A stretch of 6,161 nucleotides of DNA from Clostridiales bacterium (GCA_009783775.1 WRCT01000115.1:1-6161), one strand, 5' to 3'. Counted from the first letter of the stretch, positions 1 to 6,125 are shown. Notes: a model not told the origin generated them from the letters alone. Made by a program: numbers and translations.

Positions 1-1655
1 TTCGCGTCGCCGTATTGGACAGAGCCGTCCGGATTGCGGGTCGGGCAGGGCGTCGGCACGGGCGTGGGCTGCGGCGTCGGGCTGGGGCTGGGCGTTACGA
101 TCGGGCCGGTATAGTTGGCGGCGGTCGTGGGCAGTATGCTCAGCTTGCCGTCCTTAAACCCGACATAAATGAGTTTGGGGTCCGCATCTGCGGGAATGTC
201 ATAACGGCCGTTGACCCGAAGATAAATCCGCCCGCCGCCTTGAATATGGGCGCCCGAAGTCGAGGTGTAGCGGGGCGGGACCGCGCCGGCATAGGCCGTG
301 CCCCGACTGTAGATACCGCTTGCCGCCTTTTCGATGATCGAGATTTGAAAGTTCAGGTTCAGCTTGGACAACAGTATCTCGTTCGCGTTTCCGATCGCCT
401 TTGTCACCTCGTCGGGATAGATCACGGAATTTGACGCGGCGGCAATCGCGCTCTGCGGCAGCGCGGCCGCGATGGCGTTGGCGTCCCGCAGGTTGGTGGC
501 GGGCGACAACCGAACGGTGCTGTGGATATTTTTGAACACCGAGCCGCTGCCCGCCTGCGCTTTGAGGTATTCGGAAAAGAGCGCGAGCTGGCCGTATACG
601 CCGGCGTCCCCGTCATAGTCGACACAGTAGAGGGACGTGCCCGCGCGCACATTCCAGGAGGTATTATAGCGGTCGATGTATCGCTCCTGGTGTGCCGCGC
701 CGGGGTAGATAAGCTCCGCCGCCTGCATGGATAGGGACTCATTGAGCCAGGTGTCGATCGACAGCCTGCTCGTGTTGCCCGCGTTTTTCAGGGCGGAGGT
801 GTAGGTGATCAGGTGCGCGAACTCATGCGCCAGCGTGGAAAAGACCGAGGCGGTCTGTGTCTCGTAGCAGTAGTAGGCGTTGATGTGAATGATGGGCGAG
901 CCGGTGTTGTAGTATTGCGCTCTGGCTGCGCCCATTTCAGCGGCGGTCAGCAGCTCGGGGCTGTAGAAGAACCCGCTGAGGCTGTCCGTCCTGCCGCCCG
1001 AGGTTATCGTGTAGCAGAGGATATTCAGCTTTTCCCCGCTTTCCATAAACCGCGCGCTGCCGAACGCGTCCGTCAGTTTGGGATAGATCTTCGTGTCAAA
1101 CTCCTGCGCCATCTTCGCCGCGAGGGACGCGTCGGGATTGGCGCCGATGACCCAGACATAACAATGGCTGCCGACGGCGCGGCAGGTCGTCTCCCGTCGG
1201 GCGTTCGTGCTGTCCTTGTCCAGATCGGTCTGGATCCAAAACGTCTTTTTGTCCCCCACGCGATAGGTCGCGAAAAGCGTATCGCCGGTCCCGCCCGCAA
1301 ACTGCGCGGCGGCAAAGGGCACGTCACAGTAGGGCGCCGCGTGATCGGATAAGGGCTGCGGCAATTCCTGCGCGAGCGCGAAGGGCGTATCCTGCGCCCC
1401 AAGCGAAAACACGCCCGAGCCGGCCAGCGAACCGGTGTAAAGCGTGTTGGGCGTTTTTTGCAGCGTGCTGCCCACCCAGGTCTCACGATAGAGCAGGGGG
1501 TTATAAATCAAAACGGCGTCCACATTGGTCAAGCTGACGGTCGCCGCCGTATCGGGCACAAGCCCGCCCCACTGCCCCAAAACCGGCGCAAGCGCAAAAA
1601 ACAGCAAAAACGCCAAAGCCCCAGCCAGTATTCGTTTGGCAATATGACCTCTCAT
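1..1655 (-). CDS. Secreted zinc metallopeptidase, M30 (hyicolysin)-like, C-terminus cut off by window edge
   Basis: One uninterrupted frame of 551 codons runs from an ATG at 1655 off the left edge. Residues 1-27 form a signal peptide: basic MRGHIAKR, then a hydrophobic core ending near APVLG. The zinc site is HEFAH at residues 277-281 (H277, catalytic E278, H281), with WLNES at 303-307 giving E306 as the likely third ligand. This is the gluzincin arrangement of family M30. The stretch EFDTKIYPKLTDAFG (185-199) before it, and SGFFYSPEL (227-235), also fit that family as I know it. From about residue 520 a Pro/Thr/Ser linker (PTPQPTPVPTP) begins, as in wall-spanning surface proteins; what follows it is not visible. 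Role inferred: extracellular proteolysis. It is transcribed divergently from the M15 lipoprotein gene. There is no clear Shine-Dalgarno before the ATG; a -10 box lies only 9 bases upstream. The metallopeptidase call is firm, the M30 assignment fairly firm, and the substrate unknown. Confidence 0.85.
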   Translation of the reverse strand, partial: MRGHIAKRILAGALAFLLFFALAPVLGQWGGLVPDTAATVSLTNVDAVLIYNPLLYRETWVGSTLQKTPNTLYTGSLAGSGVFSLGAQDTPFALAQELPQPLSDHAAPYCDVPFAAAQFAGGTGDTLFATYRVGDKKTFWIQTDLDKDSTNARRETTCRAVGSHCYVWVIGANPDASLAAKMAQEFDTKIYPKLTDAFGSARFMESGEKLNILCYTITSGGRTDSLSGFFYSPELLTAAEMGAARAQYYNTGSPIIHINAYYCYETQTASVFSTLAHEFAHLITYTSALKNAGNTSRLSIDTWLNESLSMQAAELIYPGAAHQERYIDRYNTSWNVRAGTSLYCVDYDGDAGVYGQLALFSEYLKAQAGSGSVFKNIHSTVRLSPATNLRDANAIAAALPQSAIAAASNSVIYPDEVTKAIGNANEILLSKLNLNFQISIIEKAASGIYSRGTAYAGAVPPRYTSTSGAHIQGGGRIYLRVNGRYDIPADADPKLIYVGFKDGKLSILPTTAANYTGPIVTPSPSPTPQPTPVPTPCPTRNPDGSVQYGDA

Positions 1656-1664
1656 CTTATTTTC

Positions 1665-1693
1665 AGTATACAATAAACGAACCGAATACTCAA
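1665..1693 (-). promoter_or_regulatory. Sigma-A-type promoter for the M30-like peptidase, apparently leaderless
   Basis: On the minus strand, TTGAGT (1693-1688) and TATACT (1670-1665) are separated by exactly 17 bp. The -35 matches TTGACA at 4 of 6 positions and the -10 matches TATAAT at 5 of 6. Only 9 bases lie between the -10 and the ATG at 1655, so a start site at the usual distance (about 1658) leaves a leader of roughly 0-4 bases. Prediction from sequence only. Confidence 0.6.
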
Positions 1694-1702
1694 GTGATAT
1701 AC

Positions 1703-1730
1703 TTGCAACTTATTTTGAAACGGTTATAAT
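1703..1730 (+). promoter_or_regulatory. Sigma-A-type promoter for the M15 peptidase-nadE pair, apparently leaderless
   Basis: TTGCAA (1703-1708) and a perfect TATAAT (1725-1730) are separated by 16 bp. As on the opposite strand, exactly 9 bases (AGAAATAGA) lie between the -10 and the ATG at 1740, and none of them makes a Shine-Dalgarno. The predicted transcript therefore starts at or within a few bases of the start codon. Its -35 lies just beyond the -35 of the divergent promoter, so the two promoters are back to back without overlapping. Confidence 0.65.
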
Positions 1731-1739
1731 AGAAATAGA

Positions 1740-2555
1740 ATGAAAAGATTTGCGGGCATTTTTATCATCGTGCTTTTGCTGCTGGCGGGCTGCGCGCCGC
1801 TCCCCGACGGGAGCGAGGGCTCGGCTGCGCCGCCGGCCGAGGAGATTCAGCTTGCCGCACGCGCTACAGCCGAGGCGCGACCCGCTGAGGCGCTGCCCGA
1901 AACCACGCCCACACCCGAACCGGAGCCGGATCCCTTCGCGGGTCAGACCAAGACTTACCAGGCGGAAAACGCGGCGTTTTTCTATGTCGAATTGAATGAA
2001 GAGCTCAAAACGCGTATCACGGGCCTGAGCTATCCCAAAAACGACAAAAACACGCCCGTCAAGTATGGGGACCTGCGTTACCTGCATATCCTATATGTAA
2101 ACTTCGCGGGTGAAACGTGTCAAGGCGAGCTGATGGTCCACGCCCGACTGGCGGACGAGGTGCTGGACATTTTTTATCAGCTTTTTGTCCATGAATACCC
2201 GCTGGCCTCCGTGCGGCTGGTGGACGACTTCGGGGAGGCGGGCGACGACAACCTGTCCATGGAGGCGAACAATACCTCGGCTTTCAACTACCGACAGGTC
2301 ACGGGCAGCAAAAAACTCTCCCTGCACAGCTACGGCGCGGCGATTGACATCAATCCGGTGCAGAACCCTTATATCAACGGCGCCCGCGTTTCGCCGCCAA
2401 GCGGCGCGGCCTATGTGGACCGTACCCAACGCCTGACCGGCATGATCGACCACGACGATCTCTGCTATCGACTCTTTGCCTCCTACGGCTGGAGTTGGGG
2501 CGGCGATTTTTCAGGCGACAAGGACTACCAACATTTTTCAAAGGATATCAGATAA
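1740..2555 (+). CDS. Lipoprotein M15-family peptidoglycan peptidase (D-Ala-D-Ala carboxypeptidase / L-Ala-D-Glu peptidase type)
   Basis: 271 residues. The N-terminus MKRF plus a hydrophobic run ends in the lipobox LAGC, with C18 as the predicted lipidated residue, so the mature protein should sit on the outer face of the membrane. A low-complexity Pro/Glu/Ala/Thr linker (about 20-66) follows. The C-terminal catalytic domain carries the M15 zinc site: H196 in SLHSYG, D203 in AAIDIN and H265 in DYQHF. D262 lies three residues before the last histidine, in the place of the catalytic acid of M15 endolysins such as Ply500. The 7-residue H-to-D spacing and GWSWGGDFSG (250-259) fit the M15C / Peptidase_M15_4 type better than classical VanY. 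Role inferred: trimming peptidoglycan stem peptides. Which bond is cut cannot be told from sequence. The ATG is chosen because the lipoprotein signal starts there and no upstream in-frame start exists. The stop abuts nadE. Confidence 0.88.
   Translation: MKRFAGIFIIVLLLLAGCAPLPDGSEGSAAPPAEEIQLAARATAEARPAEALPETTPTPEPEPDPFAGQTKTYQAENAAFFYVELNEELKTRITGLSYPKNDKNTPVKYGDLRYLHILYVNFAGETCQGELMVHARLADEVLDIFYQLFVHEYPLASVRLVDDFGEAGDDNLSMEANNTSAFNYRQVTGSKKLSLHSYGAAIDINPVQNPYINGARVSPPSGAAYVDRTQRLTGMIDHDDLCYRLFASYGWSWGGDFSGDKDYQHFSKDIR
2540..2545 (+). promoter_or_regulatory. Ribosome binding site of nadE
   Basis: AAAGGA lies inside the end of the M15 gene, 10 bases before the nadE ATG. It is a modest but usable Shine-Dalgarno and supports the start at 2556, one base after the upstream stop. 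This contrasts with the M15 gene itself, which has none. Confidence 0.5.
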
Positions 2556-3293
2556 ATGGCATTTGCCGCCGAAAAAGTAAGAGATGAGATCGTCGCCTGG
2601 ATTCGGGACTGGTTTGCGTTGAACGGGTCGGGCTGTCGGGCCGTGGTGGGCGTCTCCGGCGGCAAGGACAGCACGGTGGTCGCGGCGCTCTGCACTTTGG
2701 CGCTGGGTCGGCCGAACGTGGTCGGCGTGATCCTGCCCAACGGCGAGCAGGCTGACATGGCGGACGCGCTCTGCACCGTGGCGCACCTGGGCATTTTGCA
2801 TTGTGTGATCAATATTCGGGAGGCCTATGACGGTATTTTGGACGAGCTGACCGCCTGGATCCCCGTGTCCGCGCAGACGCGCCTGAACCTGCCGCCGCGG
2901 CTGCGTATGTCCGCGCTCTATGCCGTGGCGCAGTCCATGACCGGGCGGGTGGCCAATACCTGCAACCTTTCGGAGGACTGGGTGGGTTACTCCACGCGCT
3001 ACGGCGACTCCGTGGGCGATTTTTCCCCGCTGTCTAACCTGACCGCGACCGAGGTCAAACAGCTCGGTTACGCCCTGGGCCTGCCCAAGCTCTTGATCGA
3101 CAAACCGCCCGCCGACGGGCTCACGGGCAAGACGGACGAGGAGGTGCTGGGCTTTTCCTACGAAACCCTGGACCGCTATATCCGCGAGAATATCGAGCCC
3201 GAGCCGGACGTCAAACGCCGCATCAACGAGCTGCACGAGGCTAACAAGTTCAAACTGCGATTGATGGAATCATTTCCCTATACTCCCGCGTGA
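2556..3293 (+). CDS. nadE: NH3-dependent NAD+ synthetase
   Basis: 245 residues. It catalyses the last step of NAD biosynthesis in the cytoplasm: ATP-dependent amidation of nicotinic acid adenine dinucleotide. The ATP-pyrophosphatase loop SGGKDS is at residues 34-39. Other family landmarks are NLPPRLRMSALYAVAQ (111-126), CNLSEDWVGYSTRYGDSVGDF (136-156) and KPPADGLTGKTDEE (183-196), which correspond to the substrate/ATP-binding segments of NadE. No N-terminal glutaminase (nitrilase) domain is present, and the length is typical of the ammonia-dependent form. The start codon directly follows the stop of the M15 peptidase gene with no gap, so the two are almost certainly co-transcribed and possibly translationally coupled. 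There is no room for a private promoter or riboswitch. It ends 40 bp before a shared terminator. All core motifs are intact. Confidence 0.95.
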   Translation: MAFAAEKVRDEIVAWIRDWFALNGSGCRAVVGVSGGKDSTVVAALCTLALGRPNVVGVILPNGEQADMADALCTVAHLGILHCVINIREAYDGILDELTAWIPVSAQTRLNLPPRLRMSALYAVAQSMTGRVANTCNLSEDWVGYSTRYGDSVGDFSPLSNLTATEVKQLGYALGLPKLLIDKPPADGLTGKTDEEVLGFSYETLDRYIRENIEPEPDVKRRINELHEANKFKLRLMESFPYTPA

Positions 3294-3300
3294 GCGGTCT

Positions 3301-3328
3301 GAAATCTGGCGTCCGGAATCTGGAATCT
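3301..3328. repeat. Short heptamer tandem repeat, GGAATCT-type, four units
   Basis: Between the nadE stop and the terminator lie four consecutive 7-mers: GAAATCT, GGCGTCC, GGAATCT, GGAATCT (starts 3301, 3308, 3315, 3322). The last two are identical, the first differs by one base and the second is degenerate. The array is too short to assign a function. It resembles the short heptamer repeats seen between genes in some bacteria, an analogy rather than an identification. Confidence 0.55.
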
Positions 3329-3331
3329 ACG

Positions 3332-3359
3332 AAAAAAAGAGCCCCGCAGGGCTCTTTTT
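3332..3359. terminator. Bidirectional intrinsic terminator between nadE and the 5'-nucleotidase gene
   Basis: GAGCCC (3339-3344), a CGCA loop and GGGCTC (3349-3354) form a perfect stem. It is extended by five A-T pairs (3334-3338 with 3355-3359). A run of seven A (3332-3338) precedes it and five T (3355-3359) follow, so transcripts from either side end in a U tract. It sits 38 bp past the nadE stop and 12 bp past the nucleotidase stop, the expected place for a shared terminator of convergent genes. Confidence 0.92.
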
Positions 3360-3371
3360 GAAGTCAATCGG

Positions 3372-5699
3372 TTATTCGAACTTGCGACGGGCTGTGTAGG
3401 CCAGGCCGACAAGCGCCAGCAGGGCAATGCCCGCGACGGCAAAGATTGCCGTGGACTCACCGGTCTTGCGGAGCTTGCCGATCGCGGAGATGGCCGCGTC
3501 GACCATGGCTTGGGTGACACCCTCTGCCGGTCCGACGGGAATCAGCAGTTCGTCATCCGTCTCTTCCCACTCAATCAGATCCCATGCCGCGTCGACCGCG
3601 TCGAACCACTTATCCTGCAGCGCTTCTGAGATCTTCAAGAAGTCATCGCTGATGATGAATTCGATCGCATAGTCGATCGCGTCGAGCAGATCGTCAATGT
3701 CGACTTCCGCAACGCGCACGCCCGCAAACGCGGCATTCAATGCGGCGATCAGGGCTTGCACTTGCGCCTGTGTTTCGAGCCCATTGCGATCCGCCAGCGC
3801 GGCCTGGATTGCGTTCATCGCTGCCTTCACCGCCGGGCCGAAAGCGTCCTTCTCGGCTTGGGTCTTTACATAGAGGGTGCCGTCCGGCAGGTCCTTGCCG
3901 TCCTTGGAGACGGAGAGCTCGTCGGAAATTTCCGCTGCGGTCGCGTCAAAGACCCAATCCAAATCGTCCATGGCTTCGGCTATGACCGAGACGTCCAGTC
4001 TGTCGATCACGATGCGGCCCAAGCCCGCGAGAGGCGCGTACTTGGCGTCGATCTTGCCGTCCGCCATTTTCTCGATATAGGTGATCAGGACTTCATAGTC
4101 TGCCATGACGTTCTGGTCCAGAACCGTAGCCCCTTTGAACATGGCGAACCCATCGCCGCCATCCAGCAGCATGAAGTTGTGGCCGGCCACGGTGTATTTC
4201 TTCGTCAGCTCGATCGGCTTGCCGTCGACCATGACATTCATGACGCGGCGCGGGCCGTCAACCTTGACAAAGGTTCCCGTCGCGGAGTTCGGAGGATCCT
4301 TAACAACAGGGGTGGCAATGTCGGTCCAGACCTCGAAGGTGATACCGGAGACCTGGAGGAACCCGCCGTTTTCGCCAAAGGCGAGAGTGCCGTTATAGCC
4401 GCCCGGCAGGTTGGAGACGCTCATTTCCAGCGCGTCAATGATCGTCTGGCCGGTGACCTCGATCAAAGTCGCCGTATTGCCGAAGGGATGCACGTCAATG
4501 ATGTGCTTGTAGGTGATATCGCCCTTGGGGATGTTCGCACGCACGCCGCCGCCGTTGACGAAAGCGATGTCGGAGCCAAACAGATCCCGATACGCATCCG
4601 CGCACAGACTGCCCAGGTTGGTCTCCGCCATGCGGACCGCACGGAGCGTGGTGCCGGGGAAGTTGACGGTCAGATCAAAATCAGAGGTCGCAACTTTCTG
4701 TGCCAGGAAACCTGCAAAGCTCGCGACGATACCGTCTACCAGGGTTTTGACCGCCGGATCCTGCGGGATCAGCTCGGAGGCCGCAATCAGGGTGGAGGTA
4801 ATCGTGCCGTCCGCTTTGATGGTCAGCTGGCCGAGGTTGCGAAGCGCCGTACCGGACTGCGCCAAAACAACATCATCGCCGTCCTTGTTCTTCACGATAT
4901 CACCGGGCATAGCGGTATGGGAGTGGCCGTCCAGCCATGCGTCGATACCGGTGGTGTTCGCGATCACATTCTTGGAAGTCCAGGGCTCGCTCGATGTGTC
5001 AACACCCAAGTGGCCCAGCGCGACGACATAGTCCGCACCGGCCAGAATCGCCGCGTCAACGGACGCCTGCACAGACGCGTACAGATCCGCGCCGTTTCCG
5101 CCTTCATTGAACCCGAAGATACGTGTGCCGCCGGCATCCTGGAAGTTGGCCGGGCTGGCTTTGGTCAGCGCTTCCGGTGTGGTAACGCCCACGAAGGCAA
5201 CCTTTGTGGTGCCGAAGGTGAGAATCTTATAGGCTTCCAAAACCGGCAGGTTGTCCGAAAGCTTGACGAAGTTGCAGGAGAGATAGTCAAAATCTGCCCA
5301 GTCCATCAGGTCGTCCAAGCCATCCATGCCATAGTCAAACTCATGGTTGCCGACAGCGGAGAGGACATAACCCGCCGCGTTCATGGCCTTGATGACAGCC
5401 TCGCCGCGTGTCAGAGCGGCAATGGTGGCGCCCTGCGCATGGTCGCCAATGTCGACCAGGGCAACGTTCGTCGTGGTCGCCTCGACCACTTTCTTGTAAG
5501 CGGCCACTGTGGCATAGCCCATATTGGTCTGAACCGGTGGAGTTGCGGTGTTGAGCGTCGGCTCAAGCTGGCCGTGCGCGTCGTTGGTGAACAGGATGAC
5601 GATGTCATCGGACGCCACAACGGGCAATGCGCTTGTGAACGCCGGCACGAGGGCCAGGATCATTACGAGCGCAACGAGTAGGGAGAGTAGTTTCTTCAT
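3372..5699 (-). CDS. Exported, wall-anchored-type UshA-like 5'-nucleotidase / metallophosphoesterase
   Basis: 775 residues. It is predicted to remove phosphate from extracellular nucleotides; the family also includes 2',3'-cyclic phosphodiesterases and nucleotide-sugar/NAD pyrophosphatases. Residues 1-30 are a signal peptide (MKKLLSLL, then a hydrophobic core). The dinuclear metal site of the N-terminal domain is complete: D40 and H42 (TNDAHG), D86 (GDHAQG), N118 and H119 (GNHEFD), H230 (GHLG), H259 and H261 (DGHSHT). The C-terminal nucleotide-binding domain (about 340-565) has R356 in RMAETNLG, R387 in NGGGVR, F406 in PFGN and F509 before GGDGF, matching the UshA base-stacking phenylalanines. 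A FIVAR-like stalk (about 600-660) and an acidic helical region follow. The end is LRKTGE (743-748), a membrane helix and RRKFE: a sortase signal with Arg in place of Pro. The ATG at 5699 is preferred over one at 5747, because GGAGG precedes it and the signal peptide begins there. The exact substrate is unknown. Confidence 0.93.
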   Translation of the reverse strand: MKKLLSLLVALVMILALVPAFTSALPVVASDDIVILFTNDAHGQLEPTLNTATPPVQTNMGYATVAAYKKVVEATTTNVALVDIGDHAQGATIAALTRGEAVIKAMNAAGYVLSAVGNHEFDYGMDGLDDLMDWADFDYLSCNFVKLSDNLPVLEAYKILTFGTTKVAFVGVTTPEALTKASPANFQDAGGTRIFGFNEGGNGADLYASVQASVDAAILAGADYVVALGHLGVDTSSEPWTSKNVIANTTGIDAWLDGHSHTAMPGDIVKNKDGDDVVLAQSGTALRNLGQLTIKADGTITSTLIAASELIPQDPAVKTLVDGIVASFAGFLAQKVATSDFDLTVNFPGTTLRAVRMAETNLGSLCADAYRDLFGSDIAFVNGGGVRANIPKGDITYKHIIDVHPFGNTATLIEVTGQTIIDALEMSVSNLPGGYNGTLAFGENGGFLQVSGITFEVWTDIATPVVKDPPNSATGTFVKVDGPRRVMNVMVDGKPIELTKKYTVAGHNFMLLDGGDGFAMFKGATVLDQNVMADYEVLITYIEKMADGKIDAKYAPLAGLGRIVIDRLDVSVIAEAMDDLDWVFDATAAEISDELSVSKDGKDLPDGTLYVKTQAEKDAFGPAVKAAMNAIQAALADRNGLETQAQVQALIAALNAAFAGVRVAEVDIDDLLDAIDYAIEFIISDDFLKISEALQDKWFDAVDAAWDLIEWEETDDELLIPVGPAEGVTQAMVDAAISAIGKLRKTGESTAIFAVAGIALLALVGLAYTARRKFE

Positions 5700-5706
5700 T
5701 TTCTTT

Positions 5707-5711
5707 CCTCC
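5707..5711 (-). promoter_or_regulatory. Ribosome binding site of the 5'-nucleotidase gene
   Basis: GGAGG on the minus strand, 7 bases before the ATG at 5699. It fixes that start over the upstream in-frame ATG at 5747, which has no such site and would place 16 mostly polar residues before the signal peptide. Confidence 0.88.
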
Positions 5712-5751
5712 ATCATAATTACATATGTTCCCGACATTACGAGACATATAT

Positions 5752-5780
5752 AGGATAGCATATTCCTCATTTTATTGCAA
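5752..5780 (-). promoter_or_regulatory. Promoter of the 5'-nucleotidase gene
   Basis: On the minus strand, TTGCAA (5780-5775) and TATCCT (5757-5752) are separated by 17 bp, with TGC directly before the -10 (an extended -10). The expected start near 5745 gives a leader of about 46 bases that holds the GGAGG site. The -35 hexamer is the same TTGCAA as at the M15 gene. The surrounding 5740-5812 stretch is strongly AT-rich. The start at about 5745 also excludes the ATG at 5747 as a usable start. Confidence 0.6.
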
Positions 5781-5902
5781 TGGAAATTTTGCTTTAATTT
5801 TGAATTTTTTTCACAAGTCTGTGACATGGCGGTGTGATTGTTTTTTGACCGCGAACCACGCGAAGTAGGAGGCAGGGGCGCTGCGGCGGGTCTCCTTCAA
5901 GC

Positions 5903-5930
5903 CACGAAAAACACGAAAGGGTACGAAAAG
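5903..5930. repeat. ACGAAA short tandem repeat, three units
   Basis: ACGAAA occurs at 5904-5909, 5913-5918 and 5923-5928, spaced 9 and 10 bp, within slightly varied longer units (CACGAAAAA, CACGAAAGGG, TACGAAAAG). A related piece, GCGAACCACGCGAAG, lies at 5851-5865. Too short and degenerate for CRISPR. Confidence 0.5.
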
Positions 5931-5932
5931 AC

Positions 5933-5951
5933 GGGCGATTGATAATCGCCC
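5933..5951. repeat. REP-like perfect hairpin, GGGCGATT-GAT-AATCGCCC
   Basis: Two perfect 8-bp arms (5933-5940 and 5944-5951) surround a 3-base loop. No T run follows on the plus strand (it continues CTACG), and on the minus strand the stem is followed by GTCTTTTCG, so it is not a good terminator. A GC-rich palindrome of this kind, flanked by other short repeats, looks like an interspersed extragenic palindrome; this is inferred from form alone. Confidence 0.6.
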
Positions 5952-5955
5952 CTAC

Positions 5956-5988
5956 GCGGGCGGCGGAAGGGAATTTTCTTCTCTACCA
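5956..5988 (+). repeat. Imperfect direct repeat, copy 1
   Basis: It begins GCGGGCGG, continues through a G-rich stretch and T run, and ends TTCTCTACCA. Copy 2 is at 6017-6043, about 60 bp away. The two share the first 8 and last 10 bases exactly, and copy 1 has 6 extra bases in between. Confidence 0.6.
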
Positions 5989-6009
5989 CGAACCACACAA
6001 ACCACACGA
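5985..6009. repeat. ACCACACGA tandem repeat, three units
   Basis: ACCACGA (5985-5991), ACCACACAA (5992-6000) and ACCACACGA (6001-6009) lie head to tail. They share the CCACGAA theme with the units at 5851-5865 and 5903-5930. The first unit overlaps the end of direct-repeat copy 1. Confidence 0.55.
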
Positions 6010-6016
6010 ATGCGCC

Positions 6017-6043
6017 GCGGGCGGGGGGATTTTTTCTCTACCA
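6017..6043 (+). repeat. Imperfect direct repeat, copy 2
   Basis: GCGGGCGG followed by a G run, a T run and TTCTCTACCA: a shortened copy of 5956-5988. After copy 1 the sequence enters the ACCAC repeats, and after copy 2 it continues into unrelated AT-rich sequence. Confidence 0.6.
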
Positions 6044-6125
6044 GTACAGCATTTGTCAAGGGATAATGTCCATTTCTCTGAAAGAAATTTCATTCTCCCC
6101 TAAACCCTCTCAATAATTCCTTTGC

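Noticed and set aside
15..1352. Plus-strand open frames at 15-434 and 813-1352
   Set aside because: They lie opposite the M30-like peptidase, whose frame is continuous and carries HEFAH/WLNES. Their Arg/Gly-rich composition is that of shadows.
422..1486. Minus-strand frames at 422-742 and 1073-1486 suggesting a broken gene
   Set aside because: They are in the wrong frame. The correct minus frame is open from 1655 to the edge, so no frameshift is present.
2538..3236. 232-codon minus-strand frame opposite nadE
   Set aside because: nadE is unmistakable on the plus strand and the antisense frame has no motif or start signal.
3756..5681. 641-codon open frame on the plus strand, antisense to the nucleotidase gene
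   Set aside because: The minus-strand protein has complete family motifs, a signal peptide and a ribosome site. The antisense frame is rich in Arg, Gly, Val and Asp with no recognisable motif, as expected for a shadow of a GC-rich gene.
5700..5747. Longer nucleotidase start at 5747
   Set aside because: The extra 16 residues are polar, spoil the signal peptide and lack a ribosome site; the predicted transcript start near 5745 would exclude that ATG.
5811..5824. TCACA-AGTC-TGTGA as a CRP-type operator
   Set aside because: The half-sites are in the reverse order of the TGTGA...TCACA consensus, the gap is 4 rather than 6, and it lies upstream of the -35.
5903..6009. CRISPR array
   Set aside because: Units are 7-10 bases with no unique spacers, and no cas gene is present.
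6072..6088. Hairpin ATTTCT/AGAAAT as a terminator
   Set aside because: Only six mostly A-T pairs, no GC-rich stem and no proper T run; likely chance in AT-rich sequence.
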